A DNA stretch of 64,000 bases, taken from Stappia stellulata DSM 5886. GTDB taxonomy: Bacteria > Pseudomonadota > Alphaproteobacteria > Rhizobiales > Stappiaceae. Each line of letters starts with the position of its first letter. Within the stretch, counting starts at the first letter, position 1. The notes under the pieces were generated by a model. The model was not told where the DNA came from. It worked only from the letters and a program-made list of their open reading frames with translations, and did no database searches. The DNA is taken from the NCBI RefSeq assembly GCF_000423705.1, contig NZ_KE384082.1, forward strand, positions 90,545-154,544, given 5' to 3'. Of the stretch, positions 46,607-54,981 are shown one piece after another. The position numbers and the translations under genes were made by a program.

Positions 46607-47113
46607 CTATTGAACCAGAATTTCCTTGAACAGCACGCCTTCCACGCGTGCCGGATATACGGCCGTATTGATCCGCCGGAGCAACTCTTCCTTGAGTCGG
46701 AACAAACCGGAAGAGCCCTCCAGGTCGGCGGGCCGCAATTCGCGAAGATAAACCTGGAACGCATCCAGGATACGCGGCAGGAAAGGCTCGATCTGGTCGA
46801 TCGCCCCCTTGTCCGCAACCTCGAGCGCGATGCGGACCTTGAGATAGGTCGCACGGCCGTCGGTCGAAAGGTTAACGGTCATTTCGGGAAGGTCGTAGAA
46901 AACCACCGGCCGCTGCTCGACGACCGCCTCCCCACCGGGCTCGGCCGGCGCGGGCGCGCTGTCGAACAGCCCGAGGAAATAGGCGGCCGCGCCGCCCCCC
47001 ACGACGAGCAGCACAAGACCGCCCGCCCCAAGGATGATCAGCTTTTTCTTGCCGCCGCCGGAGGGCTCGGAACCCTCGGCCTGTGTGTCGGCTGCATCCG
47101 CATCCGCTGTCAT
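46607..47113 (-). CDS. fliL: Flagellar basal body-associated protein FliL
   Basis: This is a 168-residue single-TM protein that surrounds the stator. A charged N-tail precedes the TM helix (KKLIILGAGGLVLLVVGGGA), then the periplasmic FliL domain: VFYDLPEMTVNLSTDGRATY, LKVRIALEV and the C-terminal GVLFKEILVQ. It is the first gene of the leftward fliL-fliM-DUF6468-motE-TPR unit and has CtrA-type sites 61 bp upstream. Confidence 0.95.
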   Translation of the reverse strand: MTADADAADTQAEGSEPSGGGKKKLIILGAGGLVLLVVGGGAAAYFLGLFDSAPAPAEPGGEAVVEQRPVVFYDLPEMTVNLSTDGRATYLKVRIALEVADKGAIDQIEPFLPRILDAFQVYLRELRPADLEGSSGLFRLKEELLRRINTAVYPARVEGVLFKEILVQ

Positions 47114-47173
47114 TGTGGATCTCTTTCGCTGCGCTTCCCTCCCGCGCGTATATTATTTCTAAAGCCGCAATGG

Positions 47174-47199
47174 TTAACGAGAGGTTACCGGATCGTTAA
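47174..47199. promoter_or_regulatory. Tandem CtrA-type sites upstream of fliL
   Basis: TTAA-N7-TTAC-N7-TTAA: three half-sites at exact 7-bp spacing (47174-47177, 47185-47188, 47196-47199). The nearest half-site is 61 bp upstream of the fliL ATG. In Caulobacter the fliL promoter is CtrA-controlled. The middle half-site has one mismatch. Confidence 0.65.
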
Positions 47200-47312
47200 C
47201 GACTTGCAGAATGCGGCAGTTTTTGCCGCCCGGCAGGAAAACCGGGAGGCTTCTGCCGGGCAGCACGCCGCTTAAAATCCGAATTTCCCAATGTTTTCAA
47301 CGATCCGAGGTT

Positions 47313-47327
47313 TGGCACACTCCCTGC
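47313..47327 (+). promoter_or_regulatory. Sigma-54 promoter of flgF
   Basis: TGGCACACTCCCTGC contains the GG (47314-47315) and GC (47326-47327) pair at the required 10-bp spacing and matches the TGGCAC half exactly. It lies 67 bp before the flgF ATG. Class III flagellar rod genes are sigma-54-dependent in Caulobacter. Confidence 0.7.
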
Positions 47328-47393
47328 TTTAGGGTTAACGGGCGCCAGGTCTGGGGAGACAGGCGCTCGCTGGGGAGCATAGGAACGGATCCA

Positions 47394-48131
47394 ATGGAGA
47401 ACGCCCTTCTGATCGGGCTGTCGCGCCAGACGGCACTTCGAAACCAGTTGAACGTGGTGGCCAACAACCTGGCCAACATGAATACCAATGGCTACAAGAC
47501 GCAGCGGCTCCTCTTCGAGGAGTATCTGATGCCGGTGGCCGAGGCCCGCCAGTTCGAGCGGGGCGACCAGGAGTTTTCCTATGTCGTCGACTACGGCATG
47601 GCGTCAGACTTCGAGCCCGGATCGATCTCGCTGACGGGCAACGCCTTCGACGTTGCCCTTGAAGGCTCCGGCTATCTTGTCGTCGATACGCCCGGCGGTG
47701 AACGCTACACCCGCGACGGTGCCCTGCACCTCGATTCCACCGGACAGCTCGTCACGCCGGAAGGCTATCCTGTCCAGGGCGAAGGCGGCCCGCTGAGCTT
47801 CTCTGCGGAAGACACCGACATCAGCATCGCCAAGGACGGCACCATCTCTTCCTCGCTCGGCGTGAAGGGGCAGCTGCGTGTCGTTGGCTTTGAGAACCAG
47901 CAGGCCCTGGAGCGCATCGGCGGCAACCTTTTCGTCGGCGAAAACCCGATTCCGGCGGAAAATGTCCGGGTTCTTCAGGGTGCGATCGAAAAGTCCAATG
48001 TCTCCGGCGTCACAGAGGTGAGCCGAATGATCGAGATCACGCGCAACTACACCGCTGTCTCGAAGATGATTTCCGACAACGAAGAGCTTCGCAAGAAGGC
48101 CATCGAGCGTCTCGGCTCGGCACAGGCCTAA
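47394..48131 (+). CDS. flgF: Flagellar proximal rod protein FlgF
   Basis: This is a 245-residue rod protein. The N-terminus ENALLIGLSRQTALRNQLNV then VANNLANMNTNGYKTQR, a central domain with DVALEGSGYLVVDTPGGERY, and C-terminal VTEVSRMIEITRNYTAVSKM identify it as FlgF rather than FlgG by length. Start ATG 47394 with AGGA upstream. It is first in flgF-flgG-flgA-flgH. Confidence 0.96.
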   Translation: MENALLIGLSRQTALRNQLNVVANNLANMNTNGYKTQRLLFEEYLMPVAEARQFERGDQEFSYVVDYGMASDFEPGSISLTGNAFDVALEGSGYLVVDTPGGERYTRDGALHLDSTGQLVTPEGYPVQGEGGPLSFSAEDTDISIAKDGTISSSLGVKGQLRVVGFENQQALERIGGNLFVGENPIPAENVRVLQGAIEKSNVSGVTEVSRMIEITRNYTAVSKMISDNEELRKKAIERLGSAQA

Positions 48132-48155
48132 GGCAACGCAAAAAGGAACCACGCG

Positions 48156-48938
48156 ATGAAGGCACTTCATATCGCCGCGACCGGCATGCGGGCCCAGGAG
48201 CTCAATGTCGAGGTCATCTCGAACAACGTCGCCAACATGCGCACGACCGGCTACAAGCGCCAGCGCGCCGACTTCCAGGATCTGCTTTACCAGAACCTGC
48301 GCCGGATGGGCACGAACTCCTCCGCCAACGGCACGATCGTGCCCACCGGGGTGCAGATCGGCTCCGGCGTCAAGACGGCCTCGACCGCCCGCATCATGAG
48401 CCAGGGCAACCTCAGCCAGACCGGCAAGGAACTCGACGTCGCCGTGCGCGGCGAGGGCTTCTTCCAGATCCAGCTGCCCGACGGCGGCGAGGCCTATACC
48501 CGCGACGGCTCGTTCGAACGCGATGCCAACGGCCAGTTGGTGACCGTCGACGGATATGCCGTGGCGCCGGGCATCGTCATCCCGCAGGACGCACGCGACG
48601 TCACCATCAGCGCCGACGGACAGGTCCAGGCGCTCGATGCCAACAACGCCATCCAGCAGCTCGGCCAGCTCCAGCTGGCCCGCTTCGTCAACAAGTCCGG
48701 CCTGGAAGCCATCGGCGACAACCTGTTCCTGGAAACGGAATCGAGCGGTGCCGCAGTGGTCGGCAACCCGGCAGATGCCGGCTTCGGCGACCTCATGCAG
48801 AATCACCTCGAAATGGCCAACGTCGAAGCGGTCGGTGAAATCTCCGACCTGATCGCCGCCCAGCGCGCCTACGAGATGAACTCGCGCATCATCAAGGCCG
48901 CCGACGAAATGTCGGCAACCACTTCCAACCTGCGCTGA
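48156..48938 (+). CDS. flgG: Flagellar distal rod protein FlgG
   Basis: This is a 260-residue rod protein. It opens MKALHIAATGMRAQELNVEV, has ISNNVANMRTTGYKRQRADF, and ends with QRAYEMNSRIIKAADEMSAT, all canonical FlgG. AAAAGGAACC before the ATG is a good ribosome-binding site. It follows flgF by 24 bp. Confidence 0.97.
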   Translation: MKALHIAATGMRAQELNVEVISNNVANMRTTGYKRQRADFQDLLYQNLRRMGTNSSANGTIVPTGVQIGSGVKTASTARIMSQGNLSQTGKELDVAVRGEGFFQIQLPDGGEAYTRDGSFERDANGQLVTVDGYAVAPGIVIPQDARDVTISADGQVQALDANNAIQQLGQLQLARFVNKSGLEAIGDNLFLETESSGAAVVGNPADAGFGDLMQNHLEMANVEAVGEISDLIAAQRAYEMNSRIIKAADEMSATTSNLR

Positions 48939-48967
48939 CGCGCGCCTGGATGATGAGGAGCGCACAG

Positions 48968-49933
48968 ATGATCCGCCAAACCCTGATCGCAGCGACAGTC
49001 CTGTTCCTGGCCGCCGGCCAGGCGATCGCAGCCGGCGCGCTGCGATCCCACGTCGCGGTCACCACCGACATCGTCACCGTCGGCGACTTCTACCCCGGGG
49101 CCGGACGTTTCGCTGCCACCCCGCTGTTTCGCGCCCCCGATCTCGGCACCAGCGGCCCAGTTTCGGCCGCGATGGTTGCCGAACGCGCAAGGGCTGCCGG
49201 ATATCTCGACGCCCAGACCGACGGTCTGCGCCATGTCGTCGTCGAACGGCTTGCCGTCACTGTCGGCATGCCGCAGCTGGAAGACGAAGTGCGCGCTGTC
49301 CTTGCAGAACGCCATCCCGAGACCGACCAGGACCTTCTGGAGATGTCGCTGCGCGGCTTTTCCGGCACCCAGTTGGCCGACGCCGGCGCGCAGGACCCTG
49401 TCACGGTCACCTCGGTGGCCTGGGACCGCCGCTCCGGTCGGCTGACTGCAAGCCTTCGCATCAACGCCGGTCCGCGCAGCCAGACCGCCACCCTGACCGG
49501 TCGCCTAGTGGAAATGGCACGGGTCTACGCTCTCGCCCGCCCGCTGGACCGCGGCGACGTGGTGCGCGACGGCGACCTGATCGTGAAGAAAGTCCCGCGC
49601 ACGCGCCTGACGGCCCGTCATGTCGAGACCCCCGAGGAGATCGTCGGCCTCGCCGCGCGCCGCGGCATCCAGGCGGACCGCCCCTTGCGTGAAGCAGACT
49701 TCGAACCGCCCCTTCTGGTGACGCGCGGAACCAAGGTCACGCTGGTTTTCGAGTCGAATGGCCTCACGCTGACCACCATCGGTCAGGCGCTCGCCAACGG
49801 CGCCGAGGGCGATATCGTCGACGTTCTCAATATCCAGTCCCGCCGGACCGTTTCCGGCGTTGTTCGCGGCCATGACCAGGTCGAGGTCGGTCTCGTTCAC
49901 CGCCGCATCGCACAGCTCCAGGAGACGAACTGA
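48968..49933 (+). CDS. flgA: Flagellar P-ring assembly chaperone FlgA
   Basis: This is a 321-residue periplasmic chaperone for P-ring assembly. A signal peptide (MIRQTLIAATVLFLAAGQAI, cleavage after about AIA) precedes the FlgA N-domain and a C-terminal SAF domain: YALARPLDRGDVVRDGDLIV, and the VTLVFESNGLTLTTIGQALA segment. ATG 48968 is preceded by GAGGAG at 7 bases, which decides it over the upstream ATG 48950. The stop TGA overlaps the flgH ATG (TGATG). Confidence 0.93.
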   Translation: MIRQTLIAATVLFLAAGQAIAAGALRSHVAVTTDIVTVGDFYPGAGRFAATPLFRAPDLGTSGPVSAAMVAERARAAGYLDAQTDGLRHVVVERLAVTVGMPQLEDEVRAVLAERHPETDQDLLEMSLRGFSGTQLADAGAQDPVTVTSVAWDRRSGRLTASLRINAGPRSQTATLTGRLVEMARVYALARPLDRGDVVRDGDLIVKKVPRTRLTARHVETPEEIVGLAARRGIQADRPLREADFEPPLLVTRGTKVTLVFESNGLTLTTIGQALANGAEGDIVDVLNIQSRRTVSGVVRGHDQVEVGLVHRRIAQLQETN

Positions 49934-50685
49934 TGGCCTCCGTCCCCCGTATCGCACGCGCGGCACTCGTCGCGTCCCTCGCCCTTGTCGTCACCGCCTG
50001 CGGTGCGGCCGACCGCCTGTCCAACGTCGGCAAGGCTCCGGCCCTGACCGCGATCCAGGACCCGACGACCACGCCCGGCTATCGCCCGGTGCAAATGCCG
50101 ATGCCCACCCCGCAGTCGGTTCACTACAATTCCAACTCGCTGTGGCGTTCGGGGGCACGCGCCTTCTTCAAGGACCAGCGTGCGGGCCGGGTCGGCGACA
50201 TCCTGACCGTTCTGGTAACGATCTCCGACAAGGCCGAATTCGACAACCAGACCGCCCGCAGCCGCACCGGATCCAACGCCAGCGGAACCGGCGGCGCGGT
50301 CGGCGCCGGGATCAACACCCTGTTCCTGCCGGGCGGGACCTCCTCCGAAAACCTGGTGACCGCTTCAGGCGAGACCAACTTCCAGGGCAGCGGCAAGGTC
50401 GACCGCGAGGAAAAGCTGCAGACCAAGGTCGCGGCCGTGGTCACGCAACTCCTGCCCAACGGCAACATGGTGATCGAGGGCCGCCAGGAAGTCCGCGTCA
50501 ATTTCGAGGTGCGCGAACTGATCGTCGCCGGCGTGGTCCGGCCCGAGGACATCGCCGCCAACAACACCATCGAAAGCGAGAAGATCGCCGAAGCCCGTAT
50601 CGGGTATGGCGGACGCGGCCAGATCACCGACGTCCAACAGCCGAGATACGGAAATCAGGTTCTCGATATCGTGCTGCCTTTCTAG
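49933..50685 (+). CDS. flgH: Flagellar L-ring lipoprotein FlgH
   Basis: This is a 250-residue outer-membrane lipoprotein. The signal ends in the lipobox LVVTAC (lipidated Cys about 23). The mature part has LWRSGARAFFKDQRAGRVGD, ILTVLVTISDKAEFDNQT, QLLPNGNMVIEGRQEVRVNF and the C-terminal TDVQQPRYGNQVLDIVLPF, all typical. Last gene of the flgF unit; convergent with the HD-GYP gene. I see no clear terminator in the 161-bp gap. Confidence 0.96.
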   Translation: MASVPRIARAALVASLALVVTACGAADRLSNVGKAPALTAIQDPTTTPGYRPVQMPMPTPQSVHYNSNSLWRSGARAFFKDQRAGRVGDILTVLVTISDKAEFDNQTARSRTGSNASGTGGAVGAGINTLFLPGGTSSENLVTASGETNFQGSGKVDREEKLQTKVAAVVTQLLPNGNMVIEGRQEVRVNFEVRELIVAGVVRPEDIAANNTIESEKIAEARIGYGGRGQITDVQQPRYGNQVLDIVLPF

Positions 50686-50846
50686 AGGCATCACGACCCC
50701 GGGCCGCGCGCGGGCTCCCCAGCTTCGCGCGGCTCTCTCCCCAGCCGGACCACTGCTCCCCAGGCACGGACGGCGAACGGGCACGGCTCATCTGCTCCCC
50801 GGCAGGCCGTGCCCGTTGCAGTTTCAGGAAAGCTCCGGACGTGGCG

Positions 50847-52034
50847 TCAGCCGGTGGCGCGCCGAGCGACATTGCGGACGGGCGTCGCGCGGTCCAGGGG
50901 ATGAAGGCCGTTGACGAGACAGTCGTCTGCCGACACCGCTTCCGCGTCCCGCGACGACCGCTGTGATCCGAAAACCGGGTTGAGCACCATGTCGCGAAAG
51001 GCGGCGAACAGGCGCGGATCGAGCTTGCCCTTCATGCCCGCCATCTCGGTGATCGCCAGACGCGGCGTCATCGCGGCCTTGTAGGCCCGCTCTTCCCTCA
51101 GCGCGGAATAGATGTCGACGATCGTCAACATGCGAACCAGCGGCGAGATCCGCTCATCGGTCAGTCGATCCGGGTATCCGCTGCCATCGAGATACTCGTG
51201 ATGGCTTCGCGCGGCCTCGACCACGAGCGGATGCGCGCGTCCCCCGCGACGCAAGGCCTTGGCGCCCCGCAACGGATGCATCATGATCGCCTGGCGCTCC
51301 TGGTCGGTGAGCGGCCCGGCCTTTTCCAGGATGCTGATGGGAATGAACAGCTTGCCGACATCGTGCAGCAGGCTGGCCTGGGTGAAGACCAGGGTATCGT
51401 TCGCCGACAGCCCGAGGTTCCGTGCAAAGGCATCCGCATAACCGGCCACCATCAGAATATGGCGGCAGGTCTGGCTGTGGTGCATCTCCACCGCATTGAT
51501 CCACTCGACAAGCCCGACGCTTTCAATGGCGGCCCCGATATTCTGGGAACTCGCGCTCAGGAGACGCAGCGGCAGTGGCGCGTCGTCGCGCATGGCCGAG
51601 GCGACCTGCCGAAACAGCATTCCGGTGGATTCGATGGCCTGGACCACCTGGGCGGGCTGGTCCTTCAAGCTGTGCGCAAGCTCCCGGTTCAAGATGCCCT
51701 GGATCGCGGCGAGCACATCCTCCACCGGCTGGTGTGACGCGACAACCCGGCCGATTCCGACAGATTCCGCCTGGACGATGCCCGCCCGGTCCGTGTCCTT
51801 GGCAACGTAGATGCAGTCGTCCCGCCGGCGGGCCTCGTCGCAGGCGTCCTCGATCCGTGCAACCTCGTCGACGCTGCGCAGCGCCGCATGCACCACGATC
51901 ACGCGCGCACCGGCAACATGCCCGGGCTCGAGCGCAGTTGCCAGAACCCGCGTCACGCTGAACATGGCGGACGTCTTGTTCAGGACCGCCGGCACGTCCG
52001 TTTTGTCGTCGACCACGAAAAGAACATCGATCAT
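50847..52034 (-). CDS. HD-GYP phosphodiesterase-like protein with degenerate receiver domain
   Basis: This is a 395-residue protein. The N-terminal about 120 residues fold like a response-regulator receiver (IDVLFVVDDKTDVPAVLNKT), but the phospho-acceptor Asp position is His in RVIVVHAALRS, so phosphorylation is not expected. The C-terminal HD-GYP domain has LLHDVGKLFIPISILEK and HHEYLDGSGYPDRL, the metal and GYP motifs of cyclic-di-GMP phosphodiesterases. ATG 52034 is chosen; TTG 52064 is possible. It lies downstream of dksA after its terminator, amid flagellar genes, so motility control through c-di-GMP is likely (inference). Confidence 0.88.
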   Translation of the reverse strand: MIDVLFVVDDKTDVPAVLNKTSAMFSVTRVLATALEPGHVAGARVIVVHAALRSVDEVARIEDACDEARRRDDCIYVAKDTDRAGIVQAESVGIGRVVASHQPVEDVLAAIQGILNRELAHSLKDQPAQVVQAIESTGMLFRQVASAMRDDAPLPLRLLSASSQNIGAAIESVGLVEWINAVEMHHSQTCRHILMVAGYADAFARNLGLSANDTLVFTQASLLHDVGKLFIPISILEKAGPLTDQERQAIMMHPLRGAKALRRGGRAHPLVVEAARSHHEYLDGSGYPDRLTDERISPLVRMLTIVDIYSALREERAYKAAMTPRLAITEMAGMKGKLDPRLFAAFRDMVLNPVFGSQRSSRDAEAVSADDCLVNGLHPLDRATPVRNVARRATG

Positions 52035-52186
52035 CGGATCCGCATCAACCTCCCTCAACGGCAATGCAGTAACGTCATGCTTTGCCGGGCGTTGGAACCG
52101 ATTAAAACAGAGCTCTCTTTTCGAACCCTTAATTCAATCCTTTACACATTGCCGGTTTCCGGACCGACACTTCATCGAATTTTCCT

Positions 52187-52215
52187 AAAAAAAAAGGCCC
52201 GGACTGCCGGGCCTT
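52187..52215 (-). terminator. dksA terminator
   Basis: A 7-bp GC stem GGCCCGG/CCGGGCC (52196-52202, 52207-52213), extended by two A-T pairs, has a 4-base loop. Read leftward it is followed by nine T's. It lies 61 bp after the dksA stop. Confidence 0.9.
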
Positions 52216-52276
52216 AAAAAGGGATCTTGTGCATTCCGGTCCGGGGCAAGACGCCCCGGGGCCGCTGCGGGACACC

Positions 52277-52693
52277 TCAGTCGTCGCGATACACTTTCTC
52301 GCGACGCTCATGGGCTTCCTGCGCTTCCAACGACAACGTTGCGATCGGACGGGCTTCAAGCCGCTTCAACGAAATGGGGTCCCCCGTTTCGATGCAGTAT
52401 CCGTACGATCCGTCAACGATCCGGTCGAGTGCCGCATCGATCTTTGCAATCAACTTCCTCTGCCGATCGCGTGCTCTGAGTTCGATGGACCGATCCGTCT
52501 CCGATGACGCCCGGTCCGCAATGTCAGCGTGATTCTGGCTTTCCTCCTGGAGATTTTCCAGGGTCTCGCGGCTCTCCTTCAGAAGGTCTTCCTTCCACCG
52601 CAAAAGCTTGTTCCGGAAATACTCGCGCTGACGCTCATTCATGAAGAGCTCGTCCTCGCTGGGACGATACTCGGCATCCAGCTCAACCGTCAT
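52277..52693 (-). CDS. dksA: RNA polymerase-binding transcription factor DksA, zinc-finger cysteines mostly lost
   Basis: DksA enters the RNA polymerase secondary channel and acts with ppGpp. The 138-residue protein has the coiled-coil tip signature D57-x2-D60-x-A62 (HADIADRASSETDR). The zinc-finger region GYCIETGDPISLKRLEARPI, TLSLEAQEAHER keeps only one of four cysteines: C100, T103, S121, A124. Such Cys-poor DksA proteins (for example P. aeruginosa DksA2) work without zinc. Gene position next to fliX and flgI is as in Caulobacter. Confidence 0.93.
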   Translation of the reverse strand: MTVELDAEYRPSEDELFMNERQREYFRNKLLRWKEDLLKESRETLENLQEESQNHADIADRASSETDRSIELRARDRQRKLIAKIDAALDRIVDGSYGYCIETGDPISLKRLEARPIATLSLEAQEAHERREKVYRDD

Positions 52694-52881
52694 GTCCTAC
52701 TCCGGCTCCCGTTAGGCCGCGCGGAATATAGCGGGAGGAAGCGCAAACGACAACGCTGCGTATGCGGAAAATACTATCATTTTTTTGTTATATTTTTCAG
52801 CTAGTTGATTGACAGAGTGCCGCAAGGGCGCGCATTTTTTCGCGGCGCGACGCTGCGTTGTCCTGTCCCTGCGGGAATTGC

Positions 52882-53301
52882 CTAGGCGTCGAAACGGCCA
52901 AGCTTGGCCAGCTCCACCTTCGCCCGCAATTCGATCTCGTCGATCACGCCTTCCAGATCAGGATCGCCGCTGTCGGCGCGCCTGGCGAGCATTCCCACGA
53001 TCCGGTCGAGACGATCCGCGGAGACACGTCCGCCCAGAAGATCCGCTTTCAGCGATTCCATCCCGTCCAGCAGATCGTTTCCGCGCGCCACGGCCTTGCG
53101 GCGCCCGACAAGCGGGTCGTCGACTTCCTGAAGCGCCAAGAGCGCGCCGATACCCGCAATGGACGCGGCGGCCGCGCTGCCACTCGACGCGCTGGCGCGC
53201 TCGCCCGAGGCGACACTGAATTCGCCGCCGCCCTCGCCGTCGCGCTTCTTCACGCTGCGCCCCTTCACGCCGGAGGCGGGCGTATAGCCTGAAATCTTCA
53301 T
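52882..53301 (-). CDS. fliX: Flagellar assembly regulator FliX
   Basis: In Caulobacter, FliX couples completion of early flagellar assembly to FlbD, the sigma-54 activator for later genes. The 139-residue protein starts MKISGYTPASGVKGRSVKKR, has an Ser/Ala-rich stretch, then the conserved helical part LLALQEVDDPLVGRRKAVAR, GNDLLDGMESLKADLLGG, and ends VIDEIELRAKVELAKLG. Start ATG 53301. Divergent from flgI across 244 bp, as in Caulobacter, with a CtrA-like box 59 bp upstream. Confidence 0.9.
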   Translation of the reverse strand: MKISGYTPASGVKGRSVKKRDGEGGGEFSVASGERASASSGSAAAASIAGIGALLALQEVDDPLVGRRKAVARGNDLLDGMESLKADLLGGRVSADRLDRIVGMLARRADSGDPDLEGVIDEIELRAKVELAKLGRFDA

Positions 53302-53359
53302 CTGGGGAAACCCGTGGTCTGATCGGCATTGTCCATGGGTACACAATTTTCCGAGTTGG

Positions 53360-53375
53360 TAAACGAAGCGTTAAC
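53360..53375. promoter_or_regulatory. CtrA-like box upstream of fliX
   Basis: Read toward fliX the site is GTTAA-CGCTTCG-TTTA, i.e. TTAA-N7-TTTA, one mismatch from the consensus. It begins 59 bp before the fliX ATG, the same distance as the sites before flgB and fliL. Confidence 0.5.
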
Positions 53376-53490
53376 AAGCCGGCAATTTTTGCCCCTTCCT
53401 CGAAAGGCCACCGTCTGTCGAGACGCATGCAATCTACAAAGATACTTTGAAATCAGAGGCTTGTTCATTTCTTTCCAAATTCCTTACGAT

Positions 53491-53506
53491 TGGCATGAGC
53501 CTCGCA
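53491..53506 (+). promoter_or_regulatory. Sigma-54 promoter of flgI
   Basis: TGGCATGAGCCTCGCA has GG at 53492-53493 and GC at 53504-53505, exactly 10 bp apart, with TGGCA intact. It lies 41 bp before the flgI ATG. Confidence 0.65.
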
Positions 53507-53545
53507 TACCGGGAAGCGAACATTCAACCGATCGGAACCCGGTTC

Positions 53546-54658
53546 ATGACGCTGACCACAATCCTTCGCGTTTTCACCTTGCTGGCCCTGCTGCTGGGAA
53601 CGGGCGCGGCCCACGCGTCGTCGCGCATCAAGGACATCGCCGACTTCGAGGGCGTCCGCGACAACCAGCTGATCGGTTACGGCCTCGTCGTCGGCCTTCA
53701 GGGCACCGGCGACAGCCTGCGCAACGCCCCCTTCACCCGGCAGAGCCTGGAAGCGATGCTGGAACGGCTCGGCGTGAACACGAGGGGCTTCAATCTCAAC
53801 ACCGACAATGTCGCCGCTGTCATGGTGACGGCGAACTTGCCGGCCTTTTCCACCCAGGGCACACGCATCGACGTGTCGGTCAGCGCGCTCGGCGATGCCG
53901 ACAGCCTTCAGGGCGGAACGCTTCTGGTCACCCCGCTTCTGGGTGCCGATGGCGAGGTCTATGCCATCGCGCAGGGGCCGTTGGCGATCGGAGGATTCAC
54001 CGCCCAGGGCGATGCCGCCACCGTGACGCGCGGCGTTCCGACCGCCGCGCGCATCGCCAATGGCGCGCTTGTCGAGCGCGAGATCGATTTCAAGCTGGCC
54101 TCCATGACGACCCTGCGCCTGGCGCTGCGCAACCCGGATCTGACCACCGCGCGCCGCATGGCGCTCGCCGTCAACGAGCTGATCGGCCTGCCGACCGCCG
54201 AGCCGCTCGATCCCGCCACCGTGCGCATCGACCTGCCGCGCGAATTCAACGGCAACATCGTCGACCTGCTGACCGACATCGAGCAGCTGATCGTCGAACC
54301 GGACCTGCCGGCGCGCATCGTGATCGACGAGAATTCCGGCATCATCGTCATGGGCCAGAACGTCAAGATCTCCACCGTGGCGATTGCCCAGGGCAACCTG
54401 ACGGTGACCATCGCGGAAAGCCCGGAGGTGGTCCAGCCGCTGCCCTTCGCCAACGGACAGACGGCGATCGAGCCGCGCACGGATATCCTGGTCGACGACC
54501 AGAGCGACAACCGCCTCGCCGTTCTGCCGAAGACGGTCACGCTGCAGCAGCTCGTCGACGGCCTGAACGCACTCGGCATCGGCCCGCGCGACATGATCTC
54601 CATCCTGCAGGCCGTCAAGGCATCCGGCGCCCTGCAGGCCGAAATCGAGGTGATGTGA
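53546..54658 (+). CDS. flgI: Flagellar P-ring protein FlgI
   Basis: This is a 370-residue periplasmic P-ring subunit. Signal peptide (ILRVFTLLALLLGTGAAHAS), then SRIKDIADFEGVRDNQLIGY, GLVVGLQGTGDSLRNAPFT, the MVTANLPAFSTQGTRIDVSV segment, and the C-terminus LQQLVDGLNALGIGPRDMIS followed by ILQAVKASGALQAEIEVM. Start ATG 53546; longer in-frame starts lie in the promoter. Its TGA overlaps the ATG of the flgJ-like gene. Confidence 0.97.
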   Translation: MTLTTILRVFTLLALLLGTGAAHASSRIKDIADFEGVRDNQLIGYGLVVGLQGTGDSLRNAPFTRQSLEAMLERLGVNTRGFNLNTDNVAAVMVTANLPAFSTQGTRIDVSVSALGDADSLQGGTLLVTPLLGADGEVYAIAQGPLAIGGFTAQGDAATVTRGVPTAARIANGALVEREIDFKLASMTTLRLALRNPDLTTARRMALAVNELIGLPTAEPLDPATVRIDLPREFNGNIVDLLTDIEQLIVEPDLPARIVIDENSGIIVMGQNVKISTVAIAQGNLTVTIAESPEVVQPLPFANGQTAIEPRTDILVDDQSDNRLAVLPKTVTLQQLVDGLNALGIGPRDMISILQAVKASGALQAEIEVM

Positions 54659-54981
54659 TGATGAACGCCCTGACGAGCGATCCCGCCCTCACCGCCGCGC
54701 AGGGACGCGTTCAGGCGCTCGGCTCCCCCGCCACCGCACAGGCCGGCAACCGGCAGCAGGCGGAAGAGTTCGAGGCGATCTTCCTCAACACCATGTTCCA
54801 GTCGATGTTCGCCGGCCTGGAAGAGGGCGGCGGCACCTGGGGCGGCGGCGCCGGCTCCGACGCCTGGAGCGGCATGCTGGTCGAACAATTTTCCGACACC
54901 ATCGCCCGCGCCGGGGGCATCGGCATCGCCGATTCCATCCAGCGCGAGCTCCTTGCTCTTCAGGAGACACCCGGACAATGA
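54658..54981 (+). CDS. flgJ: Rod-binding protein FlgJ (rod-cap domain only)
   Basis: This is a 107-residue protein matching the N-terminal rod-cap domain of FlgJ: RQQAEEFEAIFLNTMFQSMF, then WSGMLVEQFSDTIARAGGIG and IADSIQREL. The muramidase half of enteric FlgJ is absent, which is normal in alphaproteobacteria. Two adjacent ATGs (54658, 54661) are possible. It overlaps flgI by one base and the flgN-like gene by four. Confidence 0.9.
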   Translation: MMNALTSDPALTAAQGRVQALGSPATAQAGNRQQAEEFEAIFLNTMFQSMFAGLEEGGGTWGGGAGSDAWSGMLVEQFSDTIARAGGIGIADSIQRELLALQETPGQ

